From the NCBI GenBank assembly GCA_003999685.1, contig CP021220.1, positions 62,001 to 126,000 of the forward strand: a DNA stretch of 64,000 nt. The letters are read 5' to 3'. Of the stretch, positions 10,716 to 21,946 are shown piece after piece (position 1 is the stretch's first letter; every line of letters starts with the position of its first letter). The DNA is from Taiwanofungus camphoratus. Its lineage: Eukaryota > Basidiomycota > Agaricomycetes > Polyporales > Taiwanofungaceae. The notes under the pieces are model-generated. The model was given only the letters and a program-made list of their open reading frames with translations. It was not told where the DNA came from and searched no databases. Both the position numbers and the translations under genes were made by a program.

Positions 10716-12013
10716 TAACTGGCGTAGACAACTAGAGCTGCAAGGCCGAACCTGTAGCATAGCTCAAGTTTTGCAATGTATCAGCTGTTAGAGGGTCACT
10801 CACTGCGTCCGCCGTGAAATGCATCAAACGGGGTTCCGACACCGTCTGGCGTGATGGCACCTGCAACCCCATGCTCTTCAGCCTGCTAGGAAATGTTCAT
10901 CAGAAGCTCGCGGAGGCGAAGAAACCAGTCATGTACGCTTCAGAGTCGGCTTCAAACTTGGCAGTGGAATGCTGCCTCATGGTCATACGACTCGGCCAAC
11001 ATTGGGCAGCGTGTCTCGATTCGTAAACTCGGCTGACGAATGGATCTACAGTGTCTTCTCCTCAACCTTGACCAGAGTATGGGACCTAAGCTGCTTATCA
11101 CAGCTGCAACCTACAAGGGGCCTGGACTACTTTCGGGTGCTTCTGGTCCGCTCAAATTCCGCCATGTCGACTTCTTTTACCTCTTATGTCACGGTCTTGT
11201 GAGCTCTGCGGCATATGGTCTCTTTATCAGCAGCTGGGCGGTTGGACAAGCCAAGGGAGCTCGACTATTGCACCTGCGTCCAACGTGGTGGTCTGGCCAG
11301 CACACTCGTCAAACCTTATTTGCTTATCGCTTCCCGGGTGCTGCGGCGATTCGCGTCTTCCGGCAGCTCTTGATCCAAAAAAGCCGCGGCCCGTGAGCTT
11401 TATTCTCCACTCCTACCGCAGACGGTCTTAAGCTCCATTGTTCATCTTGTCGACTGTGTTCTTGGCGCTGCTGTTGCTGCGATAATTACACAATTTCTGT
11501 GTCATTAGCTGGAGAGGACAAGGGCCTTGGGACCTGTTAGTGCCATCAGCTGCTCCCCACGGGGCTCCGACTCGGCGAACCCCTCCATCGCTGCCAATGA
11601 TCGATCGCCCTCCTATCGGTGAAGAACGTACACTGCGGGTGTCTGCACGCTCTGATCCTATTACTGGTGCTGTGCTGCGAGCCTTTCATACAGAAACCCA
11701 TTGGGACATCGAGTCCGCAGGACAAGTACTCCCAACATCCACTGGACGTTTCCTCAAATTCACGGTCACGCGCAGCATGTGACACTCGACGCGTCCGAGC
11801 GTGGGAAAACGCGGGTATGATCTCAGAGGATGCGCACCCGTCACTTGACTTTTGCCAGGGTCAGCTGTAGCCCTGGGTCAGCTGTACGGTCTGTTGCTTC
11901 GTAGCCATATCCTGGTAGATCTTGCATGCAGTTCGTCTCCCGGCCTACCGGGCTGGACGCCAGTCTATAAAAACCCGAGCGGGTCTTGGAAACATCAAGG
12001 AATTGCGTCCTCT
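10716..12013. other. Intergenic region between the two monooxygenases
   Basis: Open frames of 70-118 codons occur around 10814-11431 but show no domain or convincing splice pattern. A TATAAAA at 11966-11972 lies 42 bp before the ATG of copy 2. A 12-bp direct repeat lies further up (see next entry). Confidence 0.4.
11858..11886. repeat. 12-bp direct repeat with E-box core upstream of monooxygenase 2
   Basis: The 12-mer gggtcagctgta occurs at 11858-11869 and again at 11875-11886, spaced 17 bp start to start. Each copy contains CAGCTG, an E-box type palindrome. The pair is about 80 bp upstream of the TATA box, so a regulator-binding role is possible but untested. Confidence 0.45.
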
Positions 12014-14496
12014 ATGTCTGCCGCAGCTGAGACTTTCGCCCCCGCTCTACCCACGCTGGACAATGTGGAAGCTTTGCTCAAGCCTGACCTAGACGTGCAG
12101 AAGGTCGCTTCGGGATGGTTCCGCGCGTTTTCGCAGTACGTATCGGCCAACGATATCAACGGTATCCTCGACATCTCTCTTGAGGATGTTTGGTGGCGTG
12201 ATATGCTCGCTCTCACCTGGGAATTGCGGACTTTCCACGGTGCTCCAAAGATCAAGAAGTTCCTCGAAGACCGATTGGCTATCAGCAAGCTGTCGTCACT
12301 CAAGCTCGGCGACGTGTCTCTCCAGCGGCCCTATCCAGACCTGGCATGGATCCAAGGCTTTTACACCTTCGAGACAGACGTGGGGATCGGTAGCGGTGTC
12401 TTCCGTCTCGTGCCGCTGTCCAGCGAGATCTGGAAGGCTTTCACTATCTACACCAATCTGGAGGATCTCAAGGGGTTTCCCGAGAAGATCGGGCCCCACC
12501 GCAACTTCCTTCCCAATCATGGGAAATGGCGGTCACAACGAGAACGTGAGAAGGCTTTTGTCGACGCTGATCCCAAGGTCCTCGTCGTCGGCGGGGGGCA
12601 GAGCGGCCTCGACATCGCTGCGAGACTGAAATTCTTGGACGTCCCGACCTTGGTGGTCGAAAGGAACCCGCGGATCGGCGACCAATGGCGAGGTCGGTAC
12701 GAGGCCTTGTGTTTACACGACCCTATCTGTAAGCACTTCGTGCTCTTATCACTTGTGTTGTCTGACCCTGTGGCCGGTATAGGGTATGATCATCTCCCGT
12801 ATATGCCGTACGAGTCGCTTCCTCTTCGATCCTTCGGTCGTGACTGAGCGCGTACCAGATTCCCCCCTTCGTGGCCGGTTTATACGCCATCTCTCAAGGC
12901 AAGTTCAATTACATTTCTTGTCTGGACATAAACCGACCATGACCAGTTGGCGGATTGGCTCGAATATTATGCCGAGGCTATGGAGCTCAACGTCTGGACG
13001 TCCACCACTGCGACGCACGCTGAGAAGGACGAAAATGACAAGTGGACGGTCACCGTGCAACGGTCGGACGGTACAGAACGCACGTTCCACGTCGATCATG
13101 TCATCATGGCCCTTGGCTTCGGAGGAGGGGTGCCCAGAATTCCCGATTTTCCTGGAAAGGTGCCTCGCTCTGTTCAGCGGTGCTTGCCTTACCGTTGACC
13201 GCAAATTCTGGTGGTTCAGGAAGAATTTCAAGGACAAATTCTGCACTCGACGCAACACAAGACGGCCCGAGACAATATTGGAAAGAAGGTTGTCGTTGTA
13301 GGCGCTTGCACGTCTGGTAAGAGGCCTGTGGGTTATTATCATGTGGATATGTCTCACTATGGATTCAGCGCACGATATTGCTAGCGATCACGTTAACCAT
13401 GGCGTGGGTCAGTCAAGGAATTCATTTTGTCCACCGAAATTACTAATTTCAGTTCCTCTCACTAGATGTCACGATGTTCCAAAGAAACCCGACATATGTC
13501 ACGTCGACAAAGAACGGCATACGATTACTGTTCAAGGGTGAGTCAGGGATTTGACCATGGTGTCATGTTATATGTCTTCGAACATGTCATTACAGACATA
13601 TATTGGGAAGGCGCGCCTCCTACCGATGTTGCGGATCGCATTCACGTTTCTATGCCCACCTTCGTGACGAAGCTGATGCATCAGCGCGTAACGGCCGACT
13701 CCGCTGAGGCAGATAAGTGAGCACATCTTGTATTCCGTCATGCTTTAAACCTGCAAGGCCCCTGACCGTCTCAAAGGGAGATCTTGGAAGGCCTGAAGAA
13801 AGTGGGCTTCAAGTGTAACTCCGGTATCGATGGCTCGGGCTTTTTGTTCCTGGCGATGTCCCGCGGGGGAGGCTATTATTTAGGTGCGTTGTGCTTGAAG
13901 TAGGCAGTCACAGCATTCATATAGCTCAGAGCAGATGTCGGCGCATCCAAGCTAATCATTGACGGCAAGATCAAGCTCAAGAACGACAGTGAAATTGAGC
14001 GATTCACCAAGACGGGTCTCAAGTTCCAGAACGGCAGCGAGATCGACGCGGATGTCGTCGTCTTTGCAACAGGGTGCGTCTCAGATCCTGAGCGATGCGG
14101 AACTGATTTGCTGAGGGGACCCAATAATGTAGATTCGATACCCCTCATAGTGCATTCAAACGAATCATTGGGGAAGAGCTTGGATCCAAGGTGGGGCCCA
14201 TCTGGGGCGTGGATGAGGAAGGTGAGCAAAACGGCACCTGGCGCTACTTGGGAGTGCCGAATCTATGGTGCATGATGGGTAAGCTATGTCGTCACTTATA
14301 GGCATAAAGCCGGACCGTGATGTGCGTTTTTGCCCCAGGTAACCTCGCCATGTGCCGTTTCTTCTCCAAACCCCTTGCTCTCCGTGCGTGTTATTTGATG
14401 TATTGACACTAGAGGAGACCCACTTGCTAATATAATTCTGTTGCAGAGATTAAAGCGAAGCAGGAAGGACTGTATGGGACTGCTTACAGAACCTGA
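12014..14496 (+). CDS. Flavin-containing monooxygenase with N-terminal NTF2/SnoaL-like domain, copy 2
   Basis: Tandem paralogue of the gene at 8229. Exons: 12014-12728, 12783-12807, 12859-12898, 12947-13159, 13220-13316, 13369-13407, 13466-13537, 13596-13716, 13777-13883, 13935-14073, 14133-14278, 14339-14383 and 14447-14496; every exon has the same length as in copy 1 and the product is again 602 residues. FAD motif VLVVGGGQSGLDIAARL, second nucleotide site VVVVGACTSAHDIASD, and ATGF across the intron after 14073. The junction motif reads W-Y-D-H-L-P-Y-M-P. Intron 12899-12946 begins GC (AAG then GCAAGT) where copy 1 has GT. Intron sequences of the two copies no longer resemble each other, so the duplication is not recent. 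Start chosen at 12014 because it aligns with copy 1; the frame is open further upstream. Confidence 0.9.
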
Positions 14497-14651
14497 TTAG
14501 AGAGCTGCTAGAGCATGTACTATAGAGGTCAGGCCGTTACGAATGAGATCAATTAGACTGCGCTTCAGTAATTCAAACCCGTGAGCGGTCAATGTTGATA
14601 TTAATGTTTGAAGGAATCTAAGATGCTCGAGGGATTAAGGACGGTCTTACC

Positions 14652-14658
14652 TATATAA
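14652..14658 (+). promoter_or_regulatory. TATA box of cytosine deaminase
   Basis: TATATAA about 110 bp before the ATG at 14765, in a short intergenic region after monooxygenase 2. Confidence 0.45.
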
Positions 14659-14764
14659 GGGAACATGATTGCTGCATAAGGAAGGAGATAAGATTCATGT
14701 GCGAGGCAGAAATTCACGACCCGCACGATAACCGGATTCATCTTTACTGCTTATCCGCCTCACT

Positions 14765-15499
14765 ATGAACGACGCTGACGCCCTCGGTCTGCGCACCGCC
14801 CTCACCGCCGCACGCAAGAGCTACGGGGAAGGCGGAGTGCCGATAGGTGCAGCGCTCGTTTACCATGATCCCGACGCAGGCGACGCACCCAAGGTGCTCG
14901 GACAGGGCCACAATTCGCGCATCCAGGAGGCATCGCCCATCCTGCACGGAGAGACCGCTGCGCTTATGGACGCGGGGCGGCTGAAGGCCGGCGTGTACAG
15001 GAAGTCGACGATGGTGAGTAGATTGGACTCGATCGGTTAATCGATTCTATATATTGTCCGGCAGTGGTAGTATTCGCGTGGGACGCTAATTGTTTCTATT
15101 TACCGATGTCATGGTAGTATACTACATTAAGGTGAGAGGATATGAATCCCAGTGCACGAGAAGCATTACAAGCAAGAACCATCGCTAGCCCGTGCAGTAT
15201 GTGCTCTGGCGCCATTCTGCTCTACAAGATCCCGCGTCTCGTAATCGGTGAGAATGCGAATTTTAAGGGCGACGAAGATCTCCTGCGTAGCCGGGGGGTG
15301 GAAGTGATCGTTGTGGACGATCAGGAGTGTAAGGAATTGATGAAGAAATTCATTGAAGAGAAGCCGGAGGTTTGTGCATACTGTTATATCGCCCTAGCTT
15401 CACATTGACACTCGCGTCTTGTTTTGTTTTAAGGAATGGTACGAGGACATTGGCGAGGTCCCGCCAGCAGCCAAGAGTCAGCCAGGCCCTCCGGAATAG
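14765..15499 (+). CDS. fcy1: Cytosine deaminase
   Basis: Zinc enzyme converting cytosine to uracil (and 5-fluorocytosine to 5-fluorouracil) in pyrimidine salvage; cytosolic. Four exons, 14765-15013, 15118-15131, 15189-15369 and 15434-15499, encode 169 residues, close to the 158 of yeast Fcy1. Zinc and catalytic residues are visible: LHGETAAL (zinc His and proton-shuttle Glu) and, created by splicing, SPCSMCSG (two zinc Cys). KEGG-type start GEGGVPIGAAL and the end EEKPEEWYEDIGE match the yeast enzyme well. The second exon is only 14 nt and encodes YTTLS up to the first base pair of the last Ser codon; without it the Cys motif is out of frame. A uridine phosphorylase gene further right belongs to the same salvage network. 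Confidence 0.96.
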
Positions 15500-15781
15500 C
15501 CATCAACGACTGCAGCCTGGGAAGTCGGTGACGAAGGGAAGCCCGGAAGGGACCTCCCGGAGGGCACAGGCTTCAACGGGTTCTGCACCGCGTCTGCATG
15601 CTTCGGGTTTCAATGATCTGTGTTCTGCAGTCATGACCGCCCGTGTATTTGTTAGTTTTACAAAATACCCGAAACTAAATCCATAACAGACATTCTGATT
15701 GTACGAGGACTCTAGTGATATCTCATATATTCAGTGTGCTGTGCACGAGTACTACATTTTATATCTTTACAATTGAATCAT
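15500..15781. other. Convergent intergenic region
   Basis: 3' ends of cytosine deaminase (+) and haloacid dehalogenase (-) face each other here; nothing else seen. Confidence 0.4.
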
Positions 15782-16901
15782 TTAACATTCACCGTCCGTT
15801 TGGTCTTTCTTCTCCATCAACGCTGCTAACTCCACGAACGAATCGACAACAACATCGACAATGCCGCCTTCGTTCTTTGGCTTCACCTCTCCCGGCTCGT
15901 CCTGCTCTCCAGGGCGACGCACATACACTGTCTTCATCCCGTGGCTCGCGGCGGCACGGAGATCGTACATGTGCGCCGCAACCATGGCGCACTTCTCAGG
16001 GGGTAGGGAGAGGTGATGCAACGCACCGAGGTACACCTTCGGGTTCCTGTAGAGGGGTAAAGAGATATCAGTGAGCTGCGAGAACCTCGTCGAGGACCTA
16101 AGGAACGGACGGTTTGTACGATCCGAGGAGCTCCCCGGAGAACACGACGTCCCAAGGCAGGTCGCTATACTTGGCCTGTGCAAGAGCATTTGAGCTACAT
16201 TTTTGCATGCAGATATACAAAGACGAGGCTGACCATATCGACCAGAAGCCGTACGTTCCCATTCGAGAGCGTGCCGATGATCGCATGCTTCTTCAGAGCG
16301 TACAGGCCTTCCGTTGTGTCAGGCCATCCTAGCGCAACGGCATCAGCGCCTGCAGCAAGGAATATTATGAAGAGCGTACCGTGTAATCGGTGCCAGACGA
16401 GCACCAGATCTTGGCGCTGCTCCTCGTCCCAGAGAGGGGCAAGATGCTTCCAGCGCGGCGATTCCAGCATCGCATCTAGAATCTACATGCATAGCAATAG
16501 AAGGATGAGCAGGATCGAAAGCCAATCAATAGCTATCATCGTGACCTGTCTATGCATAGCATCAATGTTCGACGGGCCGTCCCCGCCCTTTGCGACGCGA
16601 GCACTGGGTGCAATAATATGGTTTGCCTGAAACCCTGCATAGTGACGGTTAGACACACGTTAGCTTGTAGTATCCCTTCCTCCATTCGCTCGCGAATGCA
16701 TCCCAGTCTAGGCAGAAATGCAGGTGTGTTCATAGAAATTCATGGAAACATGATACACATGGACGAACCAACTGTGATCAGCCCTTCCGTACGTTTGCGA
16801 AGCTGATCTGTGACGCTTGTGCGCCAGTCGACCACGGTCCCGAACACGTCAAAAACGAACGCCTGAACACCATTCAGCAGCCCATCGTCGGTCATGATCA
16901 T
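15782..16901 (-). CDS. Haloacid dehalogenase, type II (L-2-haloacid dehalogenase family)
   Basis: HAD-superfamily hydrolase of about 255 residues. Exons in coding order: 16901-16769, 16707-16659, 16603-16546, 16482-16380, 16328-16234, 16175-16111 and 16046-15782. Motif I is FVFDVFGTVVDWR, with the nucleophile Asp before V-F-G-T; motif II is IIGTLSNGNVRLLVDM; the type II hallmark DLPWDVVFSGELLGSYKP follows; motif III/IV is MVAAHMYDLRAAASHGMKTVYV. The enzymes hydrolyse 2-haloacids to 2-hydroxyacids, but many fungal members have unknown substrates. The intron at 16329-16379 is 51 nt with no in-frame stop, so retention would add 17 residues. The exon 1 donor (16768) was chosen because it gives a phase-correct join; another GT upstream is possible. 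Confidence 0.9.
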
Positions 16902-16920
16902 CGAGCTGGAAGAAAATATT

Positions 16921-17014
16921 ACACTGAGCGGGAGTCGAACCCACGCCGCTTGCTAACACTGTGCCGGCATGACATGCATGGAAGGCAAGCATGATACCGT
17001 TTCACCATCAGTGT
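16921..17014 (-). tRNA. tRNA-Gly (anticodon UCC) with intron
   Basis: The reverse complement folds as a tRNA: acceptor stem ACACTGA/TCAGTGT, D arm GGTGAAACGGTATC, anticodon stem CTTGC/GCAAG with loop C-T-TCC-A, and T arm GTGGG-TTCGACT-CCCGC. Anticodon TCC is at 16980-16982. About 22 nt between anticodon position 37 and the 3' half of the anticodon stem form the expected intron. The gene lies only 20 bp beyond the haloacid dehalogenase start. Confidence 0.93.
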
Positions 17015-17120
17015 GACCCTTATATCTAAGGTAATTTTATCTCCATTGACCAAGTATGTATGTACCAAGTTTATGTTGATCTAGATGTAATCGAAAATTG
17101 CAACCGAACAATACAGTAAA

Positions 17121-20100
17121 TCACCCATCTACACTCACAGCAGCCAGCGCCTGTGCAATAATGAAGGGCAGGTCGTTATTAGGGTCGCCCATCCCCGACC
17201 AAGGGTCACTTCCTCCCTCATCGATTCCTAGTACCTCCGCATTCCGATCAAAGTGTACTCCCTGCTCCTGACCCCCGCCCCAACTGTTAAGCTGGGCCTC
17301 GGGCGACAAGAGCGGCGTGAGCGTGGACGGGCGCGAATGTACTTGGAATGACGCAACCGGTAAGTAACCACTATCCGGATCGAGAGCCTTTTTGTCCCCG
17401 ATGTACGCCCGTGTACCGGACGACACGTCTTCCCTGTCCCCATCCGCGGCACAAGTCCGTGCAGGCCAAGATGGTCGTGGAGCACCGATGAATTCCCTCT
17501 TCCGTCTGCGCCCTGGCCCAGAGGGGACCGGTGCGTCTGTCACGGGCTGAACGACAATCGCACCGCTGTTGTCGCCGACGAAGCCCGCACCGACGCGTTC
17601 GCCATAGATACCATAGACTGCGCCAAAGTAAACATCACTCTTCTGCGGCTCATAGCCTGCCAACGTGAGCACCGGGGACAGCGACGGTGTGGCATCCGTT
17701 GCCTTTTCCTTGCCCTTCCGCCGCGAAACAGGAGCCACAGAGGCAGGGCGTTCCGCGCGCTTGGCCTTGGCCTTGGGTGCAGAAGAGAATGAGCGCTGCG
17801 CGGGAAGGGGGAGACCAGGCGTGAGGTTGAAATCGAGCTTAATGCGCGTGCGCGATGCCGGGATGTACACCTCACCGCGCTTCCTGCTGCAAACGGTGCA
17901 GTTGCAGGTGTTCCGGCAGCGCGGGCAGACAAATGTGCGTGCGTACGCGTCAAATGTGATCTCTGGATACCTACAGTAGGCACGTTCCGCAACAAATGGC
18001 CAGCATAGATAGTCAGCCCCCGCATAGGTACAGATAAGGATTACGAAGTGAGAGAGTGCACCGACCTCTTGAACACACACACGACACAGTAGCGCATCCC
18101 GCACGGCACGCCCCCCTCCTTGATCACTGTGCAGCGCATCTTCTCATGTGCCGACGTCCGCCGACAATGGTGGCAGAACGTCGCCGCCGCGGCGAGCTCT
18201 ACAACCGATTTCGACTGCGCACGGCGTGGACCGGTTTTTGTCACCACCGTGTCCTCGTCCTCGTCCATGTCGTTGTCATGGGAGTAAGAGGTGGAAGCGG
18301 CTGGAGTAGAGGAGGAAGGCGCCACCCGCGACGCGAGGGCGCGCGCTGTGGGCTTGCGCTTGCGCTTCCGATTCAGGGACTCGGGCTCTGCAGACATCGA
18401 CAGTCCTACCGAAGCGGACACACTGGGTCTCAACCTGGACACACGCTCCGTACTTGCCGGGAAACTCGCCCTCTCTTGGGTCTTCGGCTTTTCTCTCGTG
18501 GTCGGCTTGGACTGGGACTTGGACTTAGGTTTTGGCGAGGGCCGGTACTCGTCCTCATCGTCACCGTCGTCGTCGTTGTCCTCCTCCTCAGCTTCCTCCG
18601 TGTCCACGTCGTGATCCGCTTCCCTCGTCTTCTCTTCCACCTCCGGGGACAGCGGCCGCACGGCATGCGGCCCACTTACCCGCTTCCCGCCGCGCATCCA
18701 CAGCACCTTTCCTCGCCCGCCCATCTTGCTTTTTCCGTCCAGGCGCTTGCTCTCCGGCGGCGGGCTCGGCTCGGGTTCAGGCGCGAGCACAGGCGGGCCA
18801 CCGAGGAGCGACGGGTCGATCGTGCCGTTGCTCACAAAGCTCACCCCGGCCCCGTCCTCCGCACCCACTCCACCGGCACCGCCGAACACCGTCCCGTCTG
18901 CCAACGCGTCCCCGCCGCCCATGCACGCCCCGACCTCGACGACGGCCTCCGTGTCCACGTCCGCGCAAGCGGCGAAATCGAAGAAGCCCGGGTCCGTGTC
19001 GCCGTCCGCGTCCATGTCGGAGCTGTGCACGCTCTGCATGCGCACTGGCTGCGCGTGCTCATGCTCATGCTCCGCGCGCGTCTCGTGGTCCTGGTGCCCG
19101 GCGTGACCCACGGATTGGGCGAGCAGCTGGAGGTCGATCACGGCATCGGTATGGAAGGGCGAGCCGTGCTCGCCGTGTGGGGACGCACGCAGCGGCAGCA
19201 CGTCCTGCGCCGGTGCTGGCGACAGCGCGCTGCCGTGTCCCTGCCTATACCCCTGCACGCCCGCGCCCGGAAAATGCAAATCCGGCTCCCCCGGCCCCAT
19301 GCTAGCGCTGATCCACGGGTTCGCGAGCGCGGGGTGCGGGAGGAGCTTCCCCTGCGCATCGTAGTGCGCAAAGCGTCCGTAGTCGTGCGGAGGGGGAGGC
19401 GGTGCAAAAGGCGGCGAGAAGGGCGCGTGCGGGTGGTAGTACGCGTGCGCCGGTGCGGGCAGGAGCGCGAGAGGCGACGCGGGGGGGCTGGCATCCTGCG
19501 TGCTCGTGCTCGTGCTCGCGGTGGGTCCGAGCGAGTCGGGCGTGATCTCCGGCGTCGCGGGCGAGAGCGACACCGTCTCGCCTTCCGCGTCCGCGTCCGT
19601 GTCCGTCTGCACGCCCACCTCGAGCGCCAGACACCCCATCGCGCGTGCCCCTTCACTATCCCGATCGTCCACACGCGCCTTGTGCCCCACCACCCCCGTC
19701 CCAGCCCACGCGTACGCACACCAGAAAGCGACGTCCGGCTGCTCGTGCCTCAGCGCGGTGCAGAGCGCGTGCGGCGTCAGCACGGGCCACTCCAGCTCGA
19801 CGGAGACGGCGCGGGCGGGGAGGAGCGGTTCGAACGGGTCCGGCGCGGTGAGCGGGCTAACTGTCTCTTCCTCTTTCACATCGGCCTTCTCCTTCCCTTT
19901 CTCCTCCTCCTTCTCCTCCGCCTTCTCTTCCGCCTTCTCTTTCCCTGACCCCTTCCCTTTCTCTTTTCCTCTCACCTCCTCCTCCTCTTTCTGCTTCCCG
20001 TTTCCAACCTCCCTATGATCGCGCCTCCTGCTAGATCCAGCCTTAGACGGCGTGTCCAACCGCGCCCTCTTGCGCGCGGCGGGCGCGTGCGACGCGGAGT

Positions 20101-21705
20101 CGGGAGCGCGCCTGCACTTGCCCGTCATGCGGAACACGGCAGTGGGTGCAGCAGGGCCGGTACTAATAACAGGGCCAGCAGGCGCCCATGTGCCCGCGCG
20201 GGCGTTCGCGCGGAAGACGGCGTCGAGCACGTTCGACATGTCCGTTGTGCTCGGCGCGGATGTACGCTTGTGGGTCTCTGGTCTCGCAGCGAACTCCAGC
20301 CTCCCGCCCCCGTCACCCCGGTCCCCCGCTCTCCGCACGCGCTTCCGCGGGAGCGGGGGGACTGCTACGTACGCGCGGTGGCGTGGGGTCCGGGACGGTG
20401 GTGGTGGTGGTGGTGGTGGTGGTGCCTGCAGTGGTAGGCGCTTGGGCAGGCGTGGGGGCATCTTGGATGTGGGCGGCGAGGCAGAGAGCGGGCTCGGGCA
20501 GCTGTCCGCATCCGTGTCTGCGTCGGAGAAGAGCGAGGCGAGGGGGGAGGGCGTGCGCGGGCACGGGTGCTGCGCGTCTGCCTGCATGCGTGCGCGACGT
20601 CAGCGTCAGAGCGAGATTCTGGGCCTGGCCAGTGATGGGCGTGGGCAGGGACAGCTGGGGAGCAGATGGAGAAGGGAGACGGGAGACGCACCGAGATTGC
20701 TGTGTCTTGTGCCGCGCCCGAGAGGGCATCTGTGTCTGTGTCTGCCTCCGCATCAGCAACTGTACCCTCCCTCCCTTTCCCCTTCCCCATCCCCTCCGCC
20801 GGACCCGGGTGGAGCTGCGCCCGAGCCCGCGCCGGCGCAAGGTCCGCTGCGAAGATCTGTTCTGCGAGGCGCTGGCGCTCGCTCTGGCTCGAGTGTGCGT
20901 TCGGATTTGGATTCGGGTTGGAGTGTGAGGTTGACCTGTGTGGCGAGGCGGCGGCGGCAGCGAATTCAAGTTCGGTGGACTTGGGTTTGAGCTTGGGTCG
21001 CGGCTTTGGTCTCGGTCTTGGTCGCGCGCTGGGCTGGGGCGAGGGTGGGGGCGGAGAGGGAAACTCGTTGACTTCGTCTGCGAATATCTGTATGGTGAGG
21101 GCATGGTTAGACTTTGACTTTGGCCTTGGCGGCGATGGCGATAGGGATAGGGATGGCGACTGGATCTCGGCTGTGAACATGTGTGCGGGTCCGGTGTCGG
21201 CTGTAAAGATGTGTGCGGTGCGTGACGGGCGGGTTTGAAGCAACTTGGAGTGTGAGGACGGAGGATGCGGCGGGGGAGTCGCCTCTGGCTGTGATCCACG
21301 CCCGTGCTCATGCTTTGGCTGCGAGCCGAGCGCAGGACTGCAGGTGGCGACGGGGACTGTAGCGGGCACGCTCTCATTCGGTTTCGACGTCGCGAGCGGC
21401 CTGTCCTCGCGCTGGACGTACAGATGGTGGGAGGGTACGAAGGTGCGCAGAGTTGGTTGATGGAGGCTGGGACAGGAGAGAGGAAGGAGGAGACGCACCT
21501 TGGGAGCGGGCCTGTGGGGCAAGTCGTCGTCCTCATCGGAGGGGAGAAATAACATGGATGCGACGGAGGCGACGTCGGCGTCGTCGTCTGCGTCTGTGTC
21601 TGCGTCTGGGTGTGCGCGGGGCAATCGATGGGGCGGGTCGGGGGGCGGGGATGGATGAGAGAGGGAGCCGTCCCAGTTTGCGAGCTCGGAGTAGGCGGAG
21701 GGCAT
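17121..21705 (-). CDS. Large protein with C-terminal zf-4CXXC_R1 zinc finger (CDCA7/R1 family)
   Basis: Four exons: 21705-21499, 21411-20692, 20581-18066 and 17970-17121, about 1430 residues. Most of the protein is low-complexity: SP-rich and AH-rich segments, a run of nine prolines, an E/K-rich block, and acidic stretches such as TEEAEEEDNDDDGDDEDE. Near residue 1120 a Cys-rich module appears, split by the last intron: FCHHCRRTSAHEKMRC, PCGMRYCVVC, FVCPRCRNTCNCTVC. This spacing matches the zinc-finger domain of monoamine-oxidase A repressor R1, shared with CDCA7. CDCA7 proteins bind hemimethylated DNA and work with HELLS-type remodelers in DNA methylation upkeep; whether this fungal member does so is unknown. 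The coding DNA is very GC-rich and creates long meaningless frames on the other strand. The first intron (87 nt, in frame) is uncertain. Confidence 0.85.
20397..20424. repeat. Trinucleotide microsatellite (GGT)9 in the zf-4CXXC_R1 gene
   Basis: Nine GGT units on the plus strand, read on the minus strand as CCA-type codons for a nine-proline run. Likely length-variable between strains. Confidence 0.9.
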
Positions 21706-21946
21706 GCTCTCCGCTGCCGTGTGCGATGATCAGCAGCAATAAAGAGAACGGCGGGTGGGCGTGAGCGCGTAGACGCCCAGAACACGCGTCGGGTCACACA
21801 CACGGCGTTCGCGGCCTCAGCTTTACGTAATCTCACTAGAAGGCATCATGCCCTTCTACCATGCATCCTACTTTGCTGCTCATGTCTCCCTCCAAGATCC
21901 ATAGTTGTGACGGTGGGAATTGAGGTCGTGGATGAGCAACTTGCGC

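Noticed and set aside
11040-11396. 118-codon plus-strand frame between the two monooxygenases
   Set aside because: No similarity recognised, no splice logic, overlaps other frames of equal length.
18056-19948. 630-codon open frame on the plus strand, Arg/His-rich
   Set aside because: It is the antisense shadow of the GC-rich zf-4CXXC_R1 gene, where stop codons are rare on all frames; the minus-strand product has the zinc-finger domain and splice sites.
20313-21836. 507-codon minus-strand frame overlapping the start of the zf-4CXXC_R1 gene
   Set aside because: Wrong frame of the same GC-rich exon; the frame starting at 21705 joins cleanly to the downstream exons.
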